The notes under the pieces were generated by a model, which was not told where the DNA came from, searched no databases, and saw nothing but the letters and a program-made list of their open reading frames with translations. A stretch of DNA of 64,000 bases from an uncultured Phascolarctobacterium sp. (lineage in GTDB: Bacteria; Bacillota; Negativicutes; Acidaminococcales; Acidaminococcaceae). The translations under genes and the position numbers were made by a program. The DNA is taken from NCBI GenBank assembly GCA_900551745.1, contig URXA01000006.1:1-64000 (forward strand), given 5' to 3'. Positions 17,020 through 27,167 of this stretch are shown here, one piece after another (the stretch's first letter is position 1; every line of letters starts with the position of its first letter).

Positions 17020-19368
17020 TTATTTATTGAATCTGTTTCCCTGCCACAGCCCAATGATCTCCTCCGGACTGATCTGTATATTTCTCTGACAGCTTGCAAA
17101 AGCCGCCCGTCCCTCTTCCTGCAATCCCCTGAACGTCGGCGAATTCTGCAAATCATTTTTCTGCAAATTACCAAAACTGATCTTACCCTGCTCATCACGG
17201 ATAAAATCCAGCTCCTCAAACACCTTCAAGGCCTCCTCCGAAATATCGGCGGCCGACCGGAGCAAATCAGCCCTGTCGATAACGGCCTGCTGGCGCAGCG
17301 TACATGCCAGTTCTTTATAAGCGTGTACCAGCTGGCTTCGTCCCGGATAAAGCTTTTCCAGCTCCGCACACTGTTTGTCAGCCTCAGACTTGGTATATAA
17401 AAGCAGCAGCCGTTTACCGCTGCCCTTAGGCACAGGCAAAGCGCCGTTCAGAAATATCTCCCGCTGCGGGAAATCATAAAAAATAATATTCTCTGCCGTC
17501 GCCTCGGCCGGCTCGCCATAAGCAAGCACCTGCACGTCCGTCAGACCAGCCGATTTCGGTACAAAGTCTGTGTTATTTACATATATTACTGTTTTTTTGC
17601 TTGTTTGTAAAATATTTTTCAATACGGTTTCTTTGCTGACATTACAGTTACGATAATCATAAACCTGCAGCGCCTGATCAAAATCAACCACCTGCAGATT
17701 CACGCTTTCCTTATCCTTCCAAACGTTCAGCTTCGGCATAAACGCCAGATCGACAATCGCGTTATTATACAGGCAGGCCAAATCAGCCGCACCGTTCCAC
17801 ATAATACTATGATAATTGTAATTGCCGTAATCGGTATAAAAACGCAGATGGTTATTATCACGTCCGAAAGCTTTGGGATAATGCACCACTGCATCCTTAA
17901 AGGCAAACAAAGGCGGCTGGTTATCACAGCCCAGCGGTTCCAGCATCGCCAGTTCCCTGACCAGCTGCAGCGAAACCTCCTCGTTTTTATCCAGCAGACA
18001 CTCTATCTTCAGGCGCGGCTGATAATCAGCAGGTTCCAAACGCCCCTTGACCACACCCAGAAAACGCTTTCTAAAAGATTCTACCCTGGCCGCGCGCAGC
18101 GTCAGACCAGCCGCCTGATGATGCCCGCCAAACTGCAGCAGCAATTCGCTGCACTCGTTCAAAGCACTATAAAGATCCAGGGCCGGAATACTGCGGCAGC
18201 TGCCTTTAGCAGCCTCACCGTCAATACTGATCAAAATCGTCGGCAAATGATATTTATCCACCAGCCTTGAAGCCACGATACCGATAACGCCGGCATGCCA
18301 GCCCTCTTTAGCCAGCACTATCGCCGTTTCGATCCGCGCCTGCTGTGCCAGCATCGCTTCAGCCTCAATAAATATCCTGCGGCTGATCTCCTGACGCAAA
18401 GAATTTTCCGCATTCAGCTGTTCGGCAACCACGTCTGCTTTAGCAGCATCATCAGTAACCAAAAGCTCCACTGCCGACTGAGCGTGTTCCAAACGGCCTA
18501 CGGCATTCAAACGCGGCGCCAAAATAAAGCCGATGTTCTCAGCCGAAATATTCTGCTGCGGGCAGCCACTATGCTCAATAAGCTTCTGTAAGCCTACGAT
18601 CCCGGTATTTTCCATCGCCGCCAGCCCCAGCTTCACCAGCGCGCGGTTTTCGCCGCGCAGCGGCACGATATCGGCTACCGTACCCAAAGCCACAAGCTCT
18701 GTCAGCTCCGACCATAAGGGCTCCGTCAAATGCTGCATCTGATGCAGTGCCTGACACAGCTTAAAGGCCACTCCCACGCCGGAAAGATACTTAAACGGAT
18801 ATCTGCAGTCGCGCTGATGTGGATTAACGATCGCATAAGCAGCCGGCAAAACATCAGGCGGTGTGTGATGATCAGTAATAATGATCTCCAGACCTGCCGG
18901 TGCAGCAGCCACCTCGTCTACGCCGCTGATACCGCAGTCAACAGTCACCAAAAGCGTCGTACCTGCTTCGGCCAAAGCCGCCAGCGCCTCGTTGTTCAGT
19001 CCGTAGCCTTCATTTTTTCTTTTGGGGATATATGTGTTGACTTTAGCGCCAAGCCCCTGCAAATACAAATACAGCAGTGAACTGGCGCTGATACCGTCCA
19101 CATCATAATCGCCATAAACAGTGATCTGTTCACCGTTTTTTACAGCCTCTAAAATACGCTCGGCGGCCTTCTGCATATCCTTCATCAGCAAAGGCTCATG
19201 AAAGGGCTGCTCGCTGCCGAACAAAAATTCTCTGATCTCTTCTTTTTCCCTGACGCCCCGGTTCAGCAACACGCTGACCACCACAGGCGAAACCCCCAGA
19301 TCGGCAGCTATGCCTGCAGCATATTCTCTGTCACACTTCTGCAACTGCCAAATCTTCCGTTTCCTCAT
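17020..19368 (-). CDS. recJ: Single-stranded-DNA exonuclease RecJ
   Basis: A 782-aa DHH-family 5'-3' exonuclease of recombination and mismatch/base-excision repair. The phosphoesterase motifs are GDYDVDGIS (residues 86-94), VTVDCGIS, and DHH at 166-168; the DHHA1 domain segment FGGHHQAAGLTL follows. The C-terminal extension of about 200 residues beyond the catalytic core is as in Firmicute RecJ. Its start overlaps the stop of the LapA-like gene by 4 bases (ATGA), implying translational coupling. Confidence 0.96.
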   Translation of the reverse strand: MRKRKIWQLQKCDREYAAGIAADLGVSPVVVSVLLNRGVREKEEIREFLFGSEQPFHEPLLMKDMQKAAERILEAVKNGEQITVYGDYDVDGISASSLLYLYLQGLGAKVNTYIPKRKNEGYGLNNEALAALAEAGTTLLVTVDCGISGVDEVAAAPAGLEIIITDHHTPPDVLPAAYAIVNPHQRDCRYPFKYLSGVGVAFKLCQALHQMQHLTEPLWSELTELVALGTVADIVPLRGENRALVKLGLAAMENTGIVGLQKLIEHSGCPQQNISAENIGFILAPRLNAVGRLEHAQSAVELLVTDDAAKADVVAEQLNAENSLRQEISRRIFIEAEAMLAQQARIETAIVLAKEGWHAGVIGIVASRLVDKYHLPTILISIDGEAAKGSCRSIPALDLYSALNECSELLLQFGGHHQAAGLTLRAARVESFRKRFLGVVKGRLEPADYQPRLKIECLLDKNEEVSLQLVRELAMLEPLGCDNQPPLFAFKDAVVHYPKAFGRDNNHLRFYTDYGNYNYHSIMWNGAADLACLYNNAIVDLAFMPKLNVWKDKESVNLQVVDFDQALQVYDYRNCNVSKETVLKNILQTSKKTVIYVNNTDFVPKSAGLTDVQVLAYGEPAEATAENIIFYDFPQREIFLNGALPVPKGSGKRLLLLYTKSEADKQCAELEKLYPGRSQLVHAYKELACTLRQQAVIDRADLLRSAADISEEALKVFEELDFIRDEQGKISFGNLQKNDLQNSPTFRGLQEEGRAAFASCQRNIQISPEEIIGLWQGNRFNK

Positions 19369-19712
19369 TCGTCTGCCGCCGTTACTGCCGGTTCAGCCTT
19401 AGCAGCAGCTTCTTTATGTAATTTCTGCGTATGCATCAACATCGCAACTTCCTCACGCAGCTTGGCATTATCCTTTTGCAGGGCCGCCATCTCTTCGCGG
19501 GTCTTTTTATCTTGCAGATAATGCTTCGCCTTCATCATCAGGGTAAAAAACAAGGTTGCCAAAGCACCCAGCAGAGCCGAACCCAGAATAACGATCACTA
19601 AATTAGTCTGCATCGTCCACACAGCAAAATTAAGCGACACGCTAACGGCATTCTGCACTGCAAACACAGCCACAATAACACTGATAAATAAAGTAAAAAA
19701 CAAATATGGCAT
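19365..19712 (-). CDS. LapA-domain small membrane protein (YrvD-like)
   Basis: A 115-aa protein with two membrane helices (about residues 2-22 and 36-60) followed by a charged coiled-coil-like region rich in Glu, Lys and Ala. This is the layout of LapA/DUF1049 proteins, thought to take part in lipopolysaccharide assembly or envelope functions. AGGAG lies about 12 bases before the ATG. It is the first gene of the recJ-relA run, as yrvD precedes yrvE (recJ) in Bacillus. Precise function unknown. Confidence 0.85.
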   Translation of the reverse strand: MPYLFFTLFISVIVAVFAVQNAVSVSLNFAVWTMQTNLVIVILGSALLGALATLFFTLMMKAKHYLQDKKTREEMAALQKDNAKLREEVAMLMHTQKLHKEAAAKAEPAVTAADE

Positions 19713-19850
19713 CTTCTTCAGCTCCTAACTTCTACAAATTTTTATAACTGTAATTATTCGAGAATTTACCTCAAAATCCCTGCTTTTTCCTTCAATATTA
19801 AATAAAAAAAGTAATAATCATACATTTTTATATCAAACTTTACTAAATAA

Positions 19851-19882
19851 AAAGCGCCTACTGCAGAAGCAGTAAGCGCTTA
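19851..19882 (-). terminator. Terminator after thrC
   Basis: On the minus strand AAGCGC-TTACTGC pairs with GCAGTA-GGCGCTT around a short loop and is followed by a T run, 24 bases beyond the thrC stop codon. Confidence 0.85.
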
Positions 19883-19905
19883 ATTCTGTTATCAAACCCC
19901 TGCCA

Positions 19906-21399
19906 TCACAGTTTCAGTGCTGTCTCTACCGCTTTTTTCATATCGGCAGGTTCAATCACTTCCTGATGCAGAATCGGCATTTTCTCCATCGCCAGCATTG
20001 GCTCCGGTACAGGTAAACCGCTCAGAGCATGCAGCTTACGCAAACCGTCAAACGGCTCCAGTTTAGCGTCTTCCTCACTGCCTGCAGCTTCCAGCACCAC
20101 ATCACTGAATTTATACGGGCTGGCTGTAGAAAGCACGATACAGTACGTATCGTCGCTGGATACCAGACGGTACTTTTCACAGGCCCGCCAGGCTACAGCA
20201 GTATGCGGATCCATCAAATATTCATTATCATTGAAAACGCGCCCGATGGTTTCCTTCGTTTCCAGCTCGTCGACCCAGGCTCCAAAGAATTCTTCCAGAA
20301 TCATGTTGTTGACCTTCTCGCCAACATTATAAATGCCGTTGGCCGTCAGCTGCTGCATCCATTCCGACACCTTTGCAGCATCAGCTTCAGTAATACTGTA
20401 CAGCAACCGTTCCAAGTTACTTGAAACCAGAATATCCATCGACGGCGAAACAGTTTTATAAAACTCGCGGCGTCTGTCATAAATTCCGGTATTGATAAAA
20501 TCGCTCAAAACATTGTTGCTATTGGAAGCGCAAATAAACTTTGCCACCGGCAGCCCCATAAGCTTGGCATAATAGCCGGCCAGAATATCACCGAAATTGC
20601 CGGTCGGTACAGAAAAATTGATCTTTTCGCCCGCTTTGATGCGGCCATTGGTCACAGCGTCGCTGTAGGCACTGAAATAATACACGATCTGCGGTACCAG
20701 ACGCCCCCAGTTGATCGAATTGGCCGAACTGAACACATAACCCTTACTCTGCAGCTCCTCTTCCAGCGCAGTATCGCCAAAAAGCTCTTTGACGCCGCGC
20801 TGAGCATCGTCAAAATTGCCCTGGATGCCGATAACGCGTACGTTGTCACCGGCCTGCGTCAGCATCTGGCGTTTCTGGATCGCGCTTACGCCGTCTTCAG
20901 GATAGAAAACGATGATCTCGGTATCCTTCACATTGGCAAAGCCTTCCAAAGCCGCCTTGCCTGTATCGCCTGAAGTAGCTACCAAAATAACCACTTTATT
21001 GCTCTCACCGGTCTTGCCTATCGCTTTCGTCAAAAGATGCGGCAAAATCTGCAGCGCCATATCCTTGAAGGCCGAAGTCGGGCCATGCCATAACTCCAGC
21101 ACATCCGTATTCTCATTCACCTTACGCAAAGGCACAGGTTCAGCGCCGAATTTAGTCTGCGAATAAGCAGCATCGGCACATTCAAATAATTCTTCTTTAG
21201 TATAATCGGTCAAAAACAGCGATAAAATCGCTACAGCCCGTTCTTTATAAGTCATACTGCGCATGGACACAATCTCGCCCAGCGAAAGTTCCGGGAATTT
21301 CTGCGGTACAAACAGACCGCCGTCGTCAGCCAGACCACGGGTAATGGCATGCGCCGAGCATACCAGGTCAGTTTTGCCGCGGGTACTTACAAATAACAT
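19906..21399 (-). CDS. thrC: Threonine synthase
   Basis: A 497-aa PLP enzyme converting O-phosphohomoserine to threonine. The PLP lysine is Lys112 in HGPTSAFKDMALQ, a signature of the longer, yeast/E. coli-type threonine synthases; VATSGDTGKAALEGF forms the phosphate-binding loop. Length matches this class (shorter plant-type enzymes are about 350 aa). The gene appears to be monocistronic with its own terminator. It belongs to the same pathway as the aspartate kinase at 56.9-58.1 kb, though the two are far apart. Confidence 0.95.
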   Translation of the reverse strand: MLFVSTRGKTDLVCSAHAITRGLADDGGLFVPQKFPELSLGEIVSMRSMTYKERAVAILSLFLTDYTKEELFECADAAYSQTKFGAEPVPLRKVNENTDVLELWHGPTSAFKDMALQILPHLLTKAIGKTGESNKVVILVATSGDTGKAALEGFANVKDTEIIVFYPEDGVSAIQKRQMLTQAGDNVRVIGIQGNFDDAQRGVKELFGDTALEEELQSKGYVFSSANSINWGRLVPQIVYYFSAYSDAVTNGRIKAGEKINFSVPTGNFGDILAGYYAKLMGLPVAKFICASNSNNVLSDFINTGIYDRRREFYKTVSPSMDILVSSNLERLLYSITEADAAKVSEWMQQLTANGIYNVGEKVNNMILEEFFGAWVDELETKETIGRVFNDNEYLMDPHTAVAWRACEKYRLVSSDDTYCIVLSTASPYKFSDVVLEAAGSEEDAKLEPFDGLRKLHALSGLPVPEPMLAMEKMPILHQEVIEPADMKKAVETALKL

Positions 21400-21480
21400 T
21401 GCAGGAACCTCACTTTCATTAATTCACTACGGAAAAATCATACCACATTTGTATTTTCCAAACAAGTATTTTCTATGTAT

Positions 21481-21957
21481 TTAGAAAGTCAGCGAAGCCA
21501 CTACAGCACGCGTTGCCTGCTGTAAATCAGCCGGAGCCGCCACGATCTGCATACCGCGCACACCGGCGCTGACAGCTATCTCGGCCCAGCTGTTGCTGCT
21601 GGTATCCATATATACAGGATAATTCTTTTTAGCCCCCAATGGCGAACAGCCGCCGCGAATATAACCCGTCAGGGGCAGTACCTCTTTTAAAGGCACCAGT
21701 TCGGCCCGCTTATTACCGCTGGCTTTAGCCAATGCCTTCAGGTCCAGCTCGCCGTCACCCGGTATGCAGGCAAAAACAACTCCTGTTTTATCACCGCGCA
21801 CTACCAGCGTTTTAAAAACCTGAGCTGCGGGCATTCCAACCTCAGCCGCTACATGCACAGCGTCCAGATGCTCCTCGTCCACAGTATATTCCATCAAACG
21901 GTAAGCGATCTTCAGTTCATCAAGCCTGCGCGCCGCATTGGTTTTTTTCTGTTTCAT
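21481..21957 (-). CDS. ybaK: Cys-tRNA(Pro)/Cys-tRNA(Cys) deacylase (YbaK/EbsC family)
   Basis: A 158-aa YbaK-domain protein that hydrolyses mis-acylated Cys-tRNA-Pro. The core GDKTGVVFACIPGDGELDLKAL contains the conserved nucleotide/aminoacyl-binding segment, and YIRGGCSPLGAKKNYPVY is the family hallmark GGxSPxG-like loop. A longer frame extends to 22032, but the ATG at 21957 follows GAGGAGG by about 11 bases and gives the usual N-terminus (MKQKKTNAARRL), so I use that start. It is divergent from nadE. Confidence 0.92.
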   Translation of the reverse strand: MKQKKTNAARRLDELKIAYRLMEYTVDEEHLDAVHVAAEVGMPAAQVFKTLVVRGDKTGVVFACIPGDGELDLKALAKASGNKRAELVPLKEVLPLTGYIRGGCSPLGAKKNYPVYMDTSSNSWAEIAVSAGVRGMQIVAAPADLQQATRAVVASLTF

Positions 21958-22073
21958 AACTTCCTGCCTCCTCTGGAAGTGGCATAACTGCCTTCCTTCT
22001 GCTATAATAACATCATAGGTTTTTAAACGCAAATACTAAAAGCTTTCAGCAAACTTTATCAAAGAGGTGTACT

Positions 22074-23981
22074 GTGGCACTTAAAATAGCCTGCGGGCAA
22101 ATAGAAATCATTGCCGGACGACCGGACCTCAACAGCAAAAAGATTCTGCACCATATGGAAATGGCCTGCCAAAACAGCATCGATATCCTGCTGCTGCCGG
22201 AGCTGGCAGTACCTGGCTACTTTTTAGGCGACCTGTGGGAGCAAACGGCCTTCATCCAAGACTGCGCCGCTTACGGCGACGAGATCATCGCCGCTACGGA
22301 AAACTGCGGCGATCTGTGCGTCATCTTCGGTAATATCGCCGTCGATAACAGCAAACTCAATGAAGACGGACGCGCCCGCAAATACAACGCCGCCTTTGCC
22401 GCGCAGCATGGCAAGCTGCTGACCAACGGCACTCTGCCCTATGATTTTATCGTAAAAAATGCCCTGCCCAACTACCGTGAATTTGATGACAACCGTCATT
22501 TTTACGGCTTACGGCAGCTGGCTCTGGAACTGGATAAACAGGTTGCCGGCCTGCACCAGCCGCTCACTGTCACCGCCCATGGCGAAACCGTCAAACTGGG
22601 GCTGATGCTGTGCGAAGACGGCTGGACCGAAAACTACTTTTTAGATGTGCCTCAGCTGCTGGCGCAGCATGGCGCCGAACTTTTATGCAACATCTCCTGC
22701 TCGCCCTTCAGCATCAACAAAAACAGCAAACGGCACCGTCTTTTCGGCAGCGCCGCTCAAAAAGCCGGCATCCCGCTCATCTACTGCAATAATGTCGGGA
22801 TCCAGAACAACGGCAAAAACGTCTTCACCTTTGACGGCTGCAGTTGTGTTTACGGCTCTGACGGCTGGCTGCTCACCGACGCGCCCATGTACGCAGAAGC
22901 TACGCTCTGCGCCAGCTGGGACAGCAAAGCCAAAGTTATCGACACCAGCGACGTCACCTCTGATCCCCGCAGTGAGATCGATGAGGTTTATCACAGCCTC
23001 CGCTATGGCTGCCAGCGTTTTCTTGAACAGGCAGGCATCGGCAAAATGACTGTCGGCCTTTCCGGCGGCATCGACAGCGCTGTTACAGCCGCACTTTTTG
23101 TCGATATCCTCGGCCCTGACAACGTTCTGCTGGTCAATATGCCCAGCCGCTACAATTCACCCATGACGCAGGCGATCGCCGAGCAGACCGCTCAGTCACT
23201 GGGTGCCAACTATACTGTCATCCCCATCACCGAAAGCTGCATGCATACCAGCGAACAGCTTACGCAGACACCTATCCACAGTTATCGTCAGCACCGCGAT
23301 TTTCAACTTACCATCTCGCCGCTGATTTACGAAAATATTCAATCACGCGACCGCGGCTCCCGCGTCGTAGCAGGCCTGGCTGCTGCCTTTGGCGGTGCCT
23401 TCTCCTGCAACTCCAATAAAACCGAGCTCACCGTCGGCTACGCCACCTTTTACGGCGACATCTGCGGCGCTCTGGCGCCTATCGGCGACCTGTGGAAACA
23501 CCATGTTTACGAACTGGGACGCTACCTGAACGAAAAAGTATTCCAGCGTCAGATACTGCCGGAAGCGGTCTTCACGATCCGTCCCAGCGCCGAGCTTTCC
23601 TCCGAACAGACAGTTGGCACCGGCGGTGACCCGCTAGTCTATCCCTATCACGATAAACTGTTCCGCAGCTTCCTTGAGCAGTGGCGCAAAACATCGCCTG
23701 CCGAGATCCTGCTCTGGTACAGCGAAGGGACACTGACCGAACATCTTGGCTGCGAAGCAGACATAATCAGCGAAGCCTTCCCGGACGCACGCAGTTTTAT
23801 CGCCGATCTGGAACACTGGTGGAAACTGATGAACACACTGGCAGTCGCCAAACGTATCCAGGCGCCGCCCATTGTCAGTATCACCCGGCGCGCTTATGGT
23901 TACGATCACCGCGAATCACAGCTCACACCTTACTTTCCGCGCGAATACCACCGTTTGAAAGCGCAGCTTTTAAACGACTGA
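22074..23981 (+). CDS. nadE: Glutamine-dependent NAD+ synthetase
   Basis: A 635-aa two-domain enzyme making NAD+ from deamido-NAD+, ATP and glutamine. The N-terminal nitrilase-type glutaminase domain has the Glu43-Lys128-Cys180 triad (LPELAVPGY, VKNALPNY, LMLCEDGW). The C-terminal synthetase domain has the PP-loop SGGIDSA starting at Ser330 and the late SSEQT motif. The start is GTG at 22074, preceded by AGAGG. It is a single-gene unit with a strong terminator; the glutaminase domain lets it use glutamine instead of free ammonia. Confidence 0.95.
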   Translation: MALKIACGQIEIIAGRPDLNSKKILHHMEMACQNSIDILLLPELAVPGYFLGDLWEQTAFIQDCAAYGDEIIAATENCGDLCVIFGNIAVDNSKLNEDGRARKYNAAFAAQHGKLLTNGTLPYDFIVKNALPNYREFDDNRHFYGLRQLALELDKQVAGLHQPLTVTAHGETVKLGLMLCEDGWTENYFLDVPQLLAQHGAELLCNISCSPFSINKNSKRHRLFGSAAQKAGIPLIYCNNVGIQNNGKNVFTFDGCSCVYGSDGWLLTDAPMYAEATLCASWDSKAKVIDTSDVTSDPRSEIDEVYHSLRYGCQRFLEQAGIGKMTVGLSGGIDSAVTAALFVDILGPDNVLLVNMPSRYNSPMTQAIAEQTAQSLGANYTVIPITESCMHTSEQLTQTPIHSYRQHRDFQLTISPLIYENIQSRDRGSRVVAGLAAAFGGAFSCNSNKTELTVGYATFYGDICGALAPIGDLWKHHVYELGRYLNEKVFQRQILPEAVFTIRPSAELSSEQTVGTGGDPLVYPYHDKLFRSFLEQWRKTSPAEILLWYSEGTLTEHLGCEADIISEAFPDARSFIADLEHWWKLMNTLAVAKRIQAPPIVSITRRAYGYDHRESQLTPYFPREYHRLKAQLLND

Positions 23982-23992
23982 TACAGAATAAC

Positions 23993-24029
23993 AAAAAGAC
24001 CGTTCAGGTTAATCCTGATCGGTCTTTTT
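23993..24029 (+). terminator. Terminator after nadE
   Basis: AAAAAGACCG and CGGTCTTTTT form the outer stem, with an inner CAGG/CCTG pair, and the 3' arm ends in a T run, 11 bases after the nadE stop codon. Confidence 0.92.
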
Positions 24030-24080
24030 GTTATTTCTCACTGCTACCACACCACTGTCAGCATCGAATTACAGCCGCCT

Positions 24081-26855
24081 CTAAACCAGCCATTTATACA
24101 AAGCGGCAAATAAAACATCCAAATTGATCGGTTTCGTGATATGGTCGTTCATCCCGGCATTTTTCGCCTTACCGGCATCGGTAATAAATGCGTTTGCCGT
24201 CAGGGCCAGAATAGGTATACTGACCGCATCTCGACGCGGCAGAGCGCGAAGTGCGGCTGTAGCCTCATAACCATCCATGACCGGCATCTGGATATCCATC
24301 AGCACCACATCATAATACCCCGGTACCGACATTGCAAACATCTCTACTGCAACTTTCCCGTTCTCTGCCGCCTCAACCTTCAACCCCTGCATTTCCAGCA
24401 GCTCGACAGCGATCTCCCGGTTCAGCTCGTTATCCTCAACCAGCAGCACCTTTTTGCCTGCCAGCTCCTTATGCAGCTCCGGAACAATATCACCGTCACA
24501 ATCATCCTTGTAGGTATCACAAAACAGCTGCAAAACATGCAGCATTTTAGATTTAAATAACGGCTTACTGATAAAAGCATCAGCCCCGGCAGTAATAAAT
24601 TCTTTTTCGATATTCGAATAATCATACGCCGAAATAATGATGATCGGCACCTTCGGTCCAACGCGTTTCCGAATAACGCGTACCGTTTCCAAACCGTCCA
24701 TATCCGGCATTTTCCAATCTAAAATAACAGCATAAAAATCATCACGCCGTTCGTGCGCTTCCACGACACGTTCTACTGCTTCTGCTCCCGACATTACCCA
24801 GCTGCCGCGCATGCCGAGCTCCTGCAGCAGCATCGTCGCACTTTCGCACACCGCCTGCTCATCGTCCACCACCAGCACCGGCAGACCGCTCAATTCCTCA
24901 TGTTCCTGTTCTTCCTTCAGCTGCAGCTCCAAAGGTACAGACACAGTAAAGGTACTGCCCTGTCCCAGACGGCTCTGCACCTCGATCGTGCCGTTCATCA
25001 TCTGCACGATGTTCTGCGTTATCGCAAGCCCCAGTCCCGTGCCCTGTATCTTGCTGATACGTTCATCTTCAGCGCGGGCAAACGGCTCAAAAACATGCTG
25101 CACATACTCATCCGACATCCCGATCCCATTGTCAGTAAAAATAAATTCATAATTTCCCTTTGTCGGCAGCTCTGATTTTAATTCATTGATCGTCAGACTG
25201 ATCTTGCCGCCCTCAGGCGTATATTTGATAGCATTGGAAAGCAGGTTCATAAATACCTGCTGCAGACGGTCGCCGTCAGTTATCACATGCTCACCGTGCA
25301 CATTAAAAATATTTACTTTAAACTCCTGCTCTTTAGCCACCATCATCGGCCGGCAGATACTGACAATATTATCTACCACGTCCGGCAGACTGACATCCTC
25401 CAGCACCAGATCTACCTTGCCGCTCTCGATCTTCGACATATCCAGCACTTCGTTGATCAAACGCAGCAAATGCATACTGGAAGCATTGATTTTCCCCAGG
25501 CAGCCGTTCACCTTCTCCGGTTCGTGAAGATTGGCCCTGGCGATCGTCGTCATACCAATGATCGCATTCATCGGCGTCCTGATATCATGCGACATTGACG
25601 ACAGAAAATTACTTTTGGCCAGGTTGGCTACATGCAGCGACTGATACGCATCCTCTAAAGCCCGTCGCTGCCGCTCCTGCTCCCTGCGCTCCTCCGTAAT
25701 ATCGATACCGACGCTGTAAATAGACGGGATCCCGTCCCAGCTGTCCTCACCGCTTACATAACAAAGCGTCACCGTCAAAATACGTACATCACCGCTGCGG
25801 GTCACAAACTTAAACTCGCCAACGCTATATTCACCCGTTTGAGAAATAGACCGCATAAAAGAAAAGGCACGCTCACAATCGTCCGGATGCACATAAGAAC
25901 ATTTGGAATGCAGCTCGTGTGCAAACTGCTCGTCCGTATAACCCAGCATCTCTAAAAAATTACCGCCATACCAGAGGATCGTTTCACAATCCCTGGCGTC
26001 AACTCTGGCCAGCCCGCCGGGAATAGTTTTTAAGATCGCGTCCCGCTCCTGATCCTTCTTCGCCAGCTTATACTCGGCGCTCATCATATCATGCGACAGC
26101 TCGATCCTCGACCTGTGACCCTGCCAGTTGATGACCCTGTTCCTGATCATAAAAGTCTTTTCCAGATTAGGATTATCAAACTCCCAGGCATAAACATCAG
26201 CCTCCGTCAGCAGCGCGTTATTGCAGAACGGGCAGGGGCTGGTGCGTCCCTGTATCACCTCATAGCATTTTTTACCTGTTGCATCTGCCTTAGTAGTATG
26301 TAAGGTGGCAGCAGCCGTTTTATTCAAAAACAGCAGTTCATACGTTTCCAGGTCGGAAATGTAAATATTGCCGATATATTCGTCCATCATCCATTCAAAA
26401 TACCGTGTCTTTTCTTCCAGCAGCCGGTCGCGTTCAGCCTTCAGCTTAGCCACATCGCTGATATCCGAATAAACAGCCAGCGCCACAGGCTTGCTGTCCA
26501 CTATCTCGCCTGTGATTATACCATCAATATTGATCCAGGCGCAGGTATTATCTTTAAGCGGCCGCCGGCAGCCAACCTTTACTCTGCGTTCTCCCTTTTG
26601 CAATACATCGTAAAACGCATTTTTTATTTTGGCAAACTCATCACCATGCCCTGTATAATATGCTTTGATATGGTGAAACAATGTCTGATACTCATCCTTA
26701 CCAAAACCCGAACTTATATAAAAATTATCATTGGCCCACAAAATCGTCAACTCATCATCCAGTAAAAGTTTACAGACATTAATACCCGCACCGTCGATCA
26801 AAGCACTGTAATCAGTTACTGCATTCATTTCCCCAGGCTGTACCTGCTTTCCCAT
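24081..26855 (-). CDS. Hybrid sensor histidine kinase with PAS domains and two receiver domains
   Basis: A 924-aa soluble hybrid kinase without clear membrane segments. N-terminal PAS-like regions (about 15-135, 150-265 and 275-390) precede an HisKA/HATPase core: phospho-acceptor His (H-box SHDIRTPMN, about residue 423), N-box NLLSNAIKYTPEGG and a GTGLGLAI G-box. Two complete receiver domains follow, with phospho-Asp in VILDWKMPDMDG and VVLMDIQMPVMDG. The second PAS region carries a cysteine cluster ending PCPFC. The ATG at 26855 is preferred over a TTG one codon upstream (AAGGAG about 11 bases before). No separate regulator gene or output domain is adjacent, so its output is unknown. Confidence 0.93.
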   Translation of the reverse strand: MGKQVQPGEMNAVTDYSALIDGAGINVCKLLLDDELTILWANDNFYISSGFGKDEYQTLFHHIKAYYTGHGDEFAKIKNAFYDVLQKGERRVKVGCRRPLKDNTCAWINIDGIITGEIVDSKPVALAVYSDISDVAKLKAERDRLLEEKTRYFEWMMDEYIGNIYISDLETYELLFLNKTAAATLHTTKADATGKKCYEVIQGRTSPCPFCNNALLTEADVYAWEFDNPNLEKTFMIRNRVINWQGHRSRIELSHDMMSAEYKLAKKDQERDAILKTIPGGLARVDARDCETILWYGGNFLEMLGYTDEQFAHELHSKCSYVHPDDCERAFSFMRSISQTGEYSVGEFKFVTRSGDVRILTVTLCYVSGEDSWDGIPSIYSVGIDITEERREQERQRRALEDAYQSLHVANLAKSNFLSSMSHDIRTPMNAIIGMTTIARANLHEPEKVNGCLGKINASSMHLLRLINEVLDMSKIESGKVDLVLEDVSLPDVVDNIVSICRPMMVAKEQEFKVNIFNVHGEHVITDGDRLQQVFMNLLSNAIKYTPEGGKISLTINELKSELPTKGNYEFIFTDNGIGMSDEYVQHVFEPFARAEDERISKIQGTGLGLAITQNIVQMMNGTIEVQSRLGQGSTFTVSVPLELQLKEEQEHEELSGLPVLVVDDEQAVCESATMLLQELGMRGSWVMSGAEAVERVVEAHERRDDFYAVILDWKMPDMDGLETVRVIRKRVGPKVPIIIISAYDYSNIEKEFITAGADAFISKPLFKSKMLHVLQLFCDTYKDDCDGDIVPELHKELAGKKVLLVEDNELNREIAVELLEMQGLKVEAAENGKVAVEMFAMSVPGYYDVVLMDIQMPVMDGYEATAALRALPRRDAVSIPILALTANAFITDAGKAKNAGMNDHITKPINLDVLFAALYKWLV

Positions 26856-27053
26856 CAAGACAAACGCTCCTTTTATAATCCATTTGAAATAATATTTTCA
26901 GCAATTATATATTATTTTAACAAAAAACAATATATAATGCTATAACTAAAACAAATATTTTATGAATTCACAAGAAAAATATTGTCGCAAACTTTAAATT
27001 ATTATTTTAATTTATTAAATTTCACGGTTTCAAAGCACCCTGCCGCAAGGCAT

Positions 27054-27167
27054 AAAAAAACTCCCTCAGGTCGTTTTATAAACCTGCCGGTCCATAAAAC
27101 GACTTAAGCATGTGATCCAAAGCGATTTATGGCCGCAGGCCAGATATACGCCTTGATCACTGCCGAG
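27054..27167 (-). ncRNA. Structured RNA ending in a U tract (autotransporter terminator or small RNA)
   Basis: Read on the minus strand, an outer CTC..CAG/CTG..GAG helix (27160-27167 with 27061-27069) closes two arms. Arm 1 is TGATCAAGGCG with CGCTTTGGATCA (one bulged G), capped by a TGGCC-TGC-GGCCA hairpin. Arm 2 is GTCGTTTTAT with ATAAAACGAC (10 bp, 27070-27103). Seven U follow (27060-27054). It lies 54 bases past the autotransporter stop and about 200 bases before the kinase start. A TATAAT at 27180-27185 sits just upstream, so it may be an independent small RNA of about 120 nt rather than only a terminator. I recognise no known family. Confidence 0.6.
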
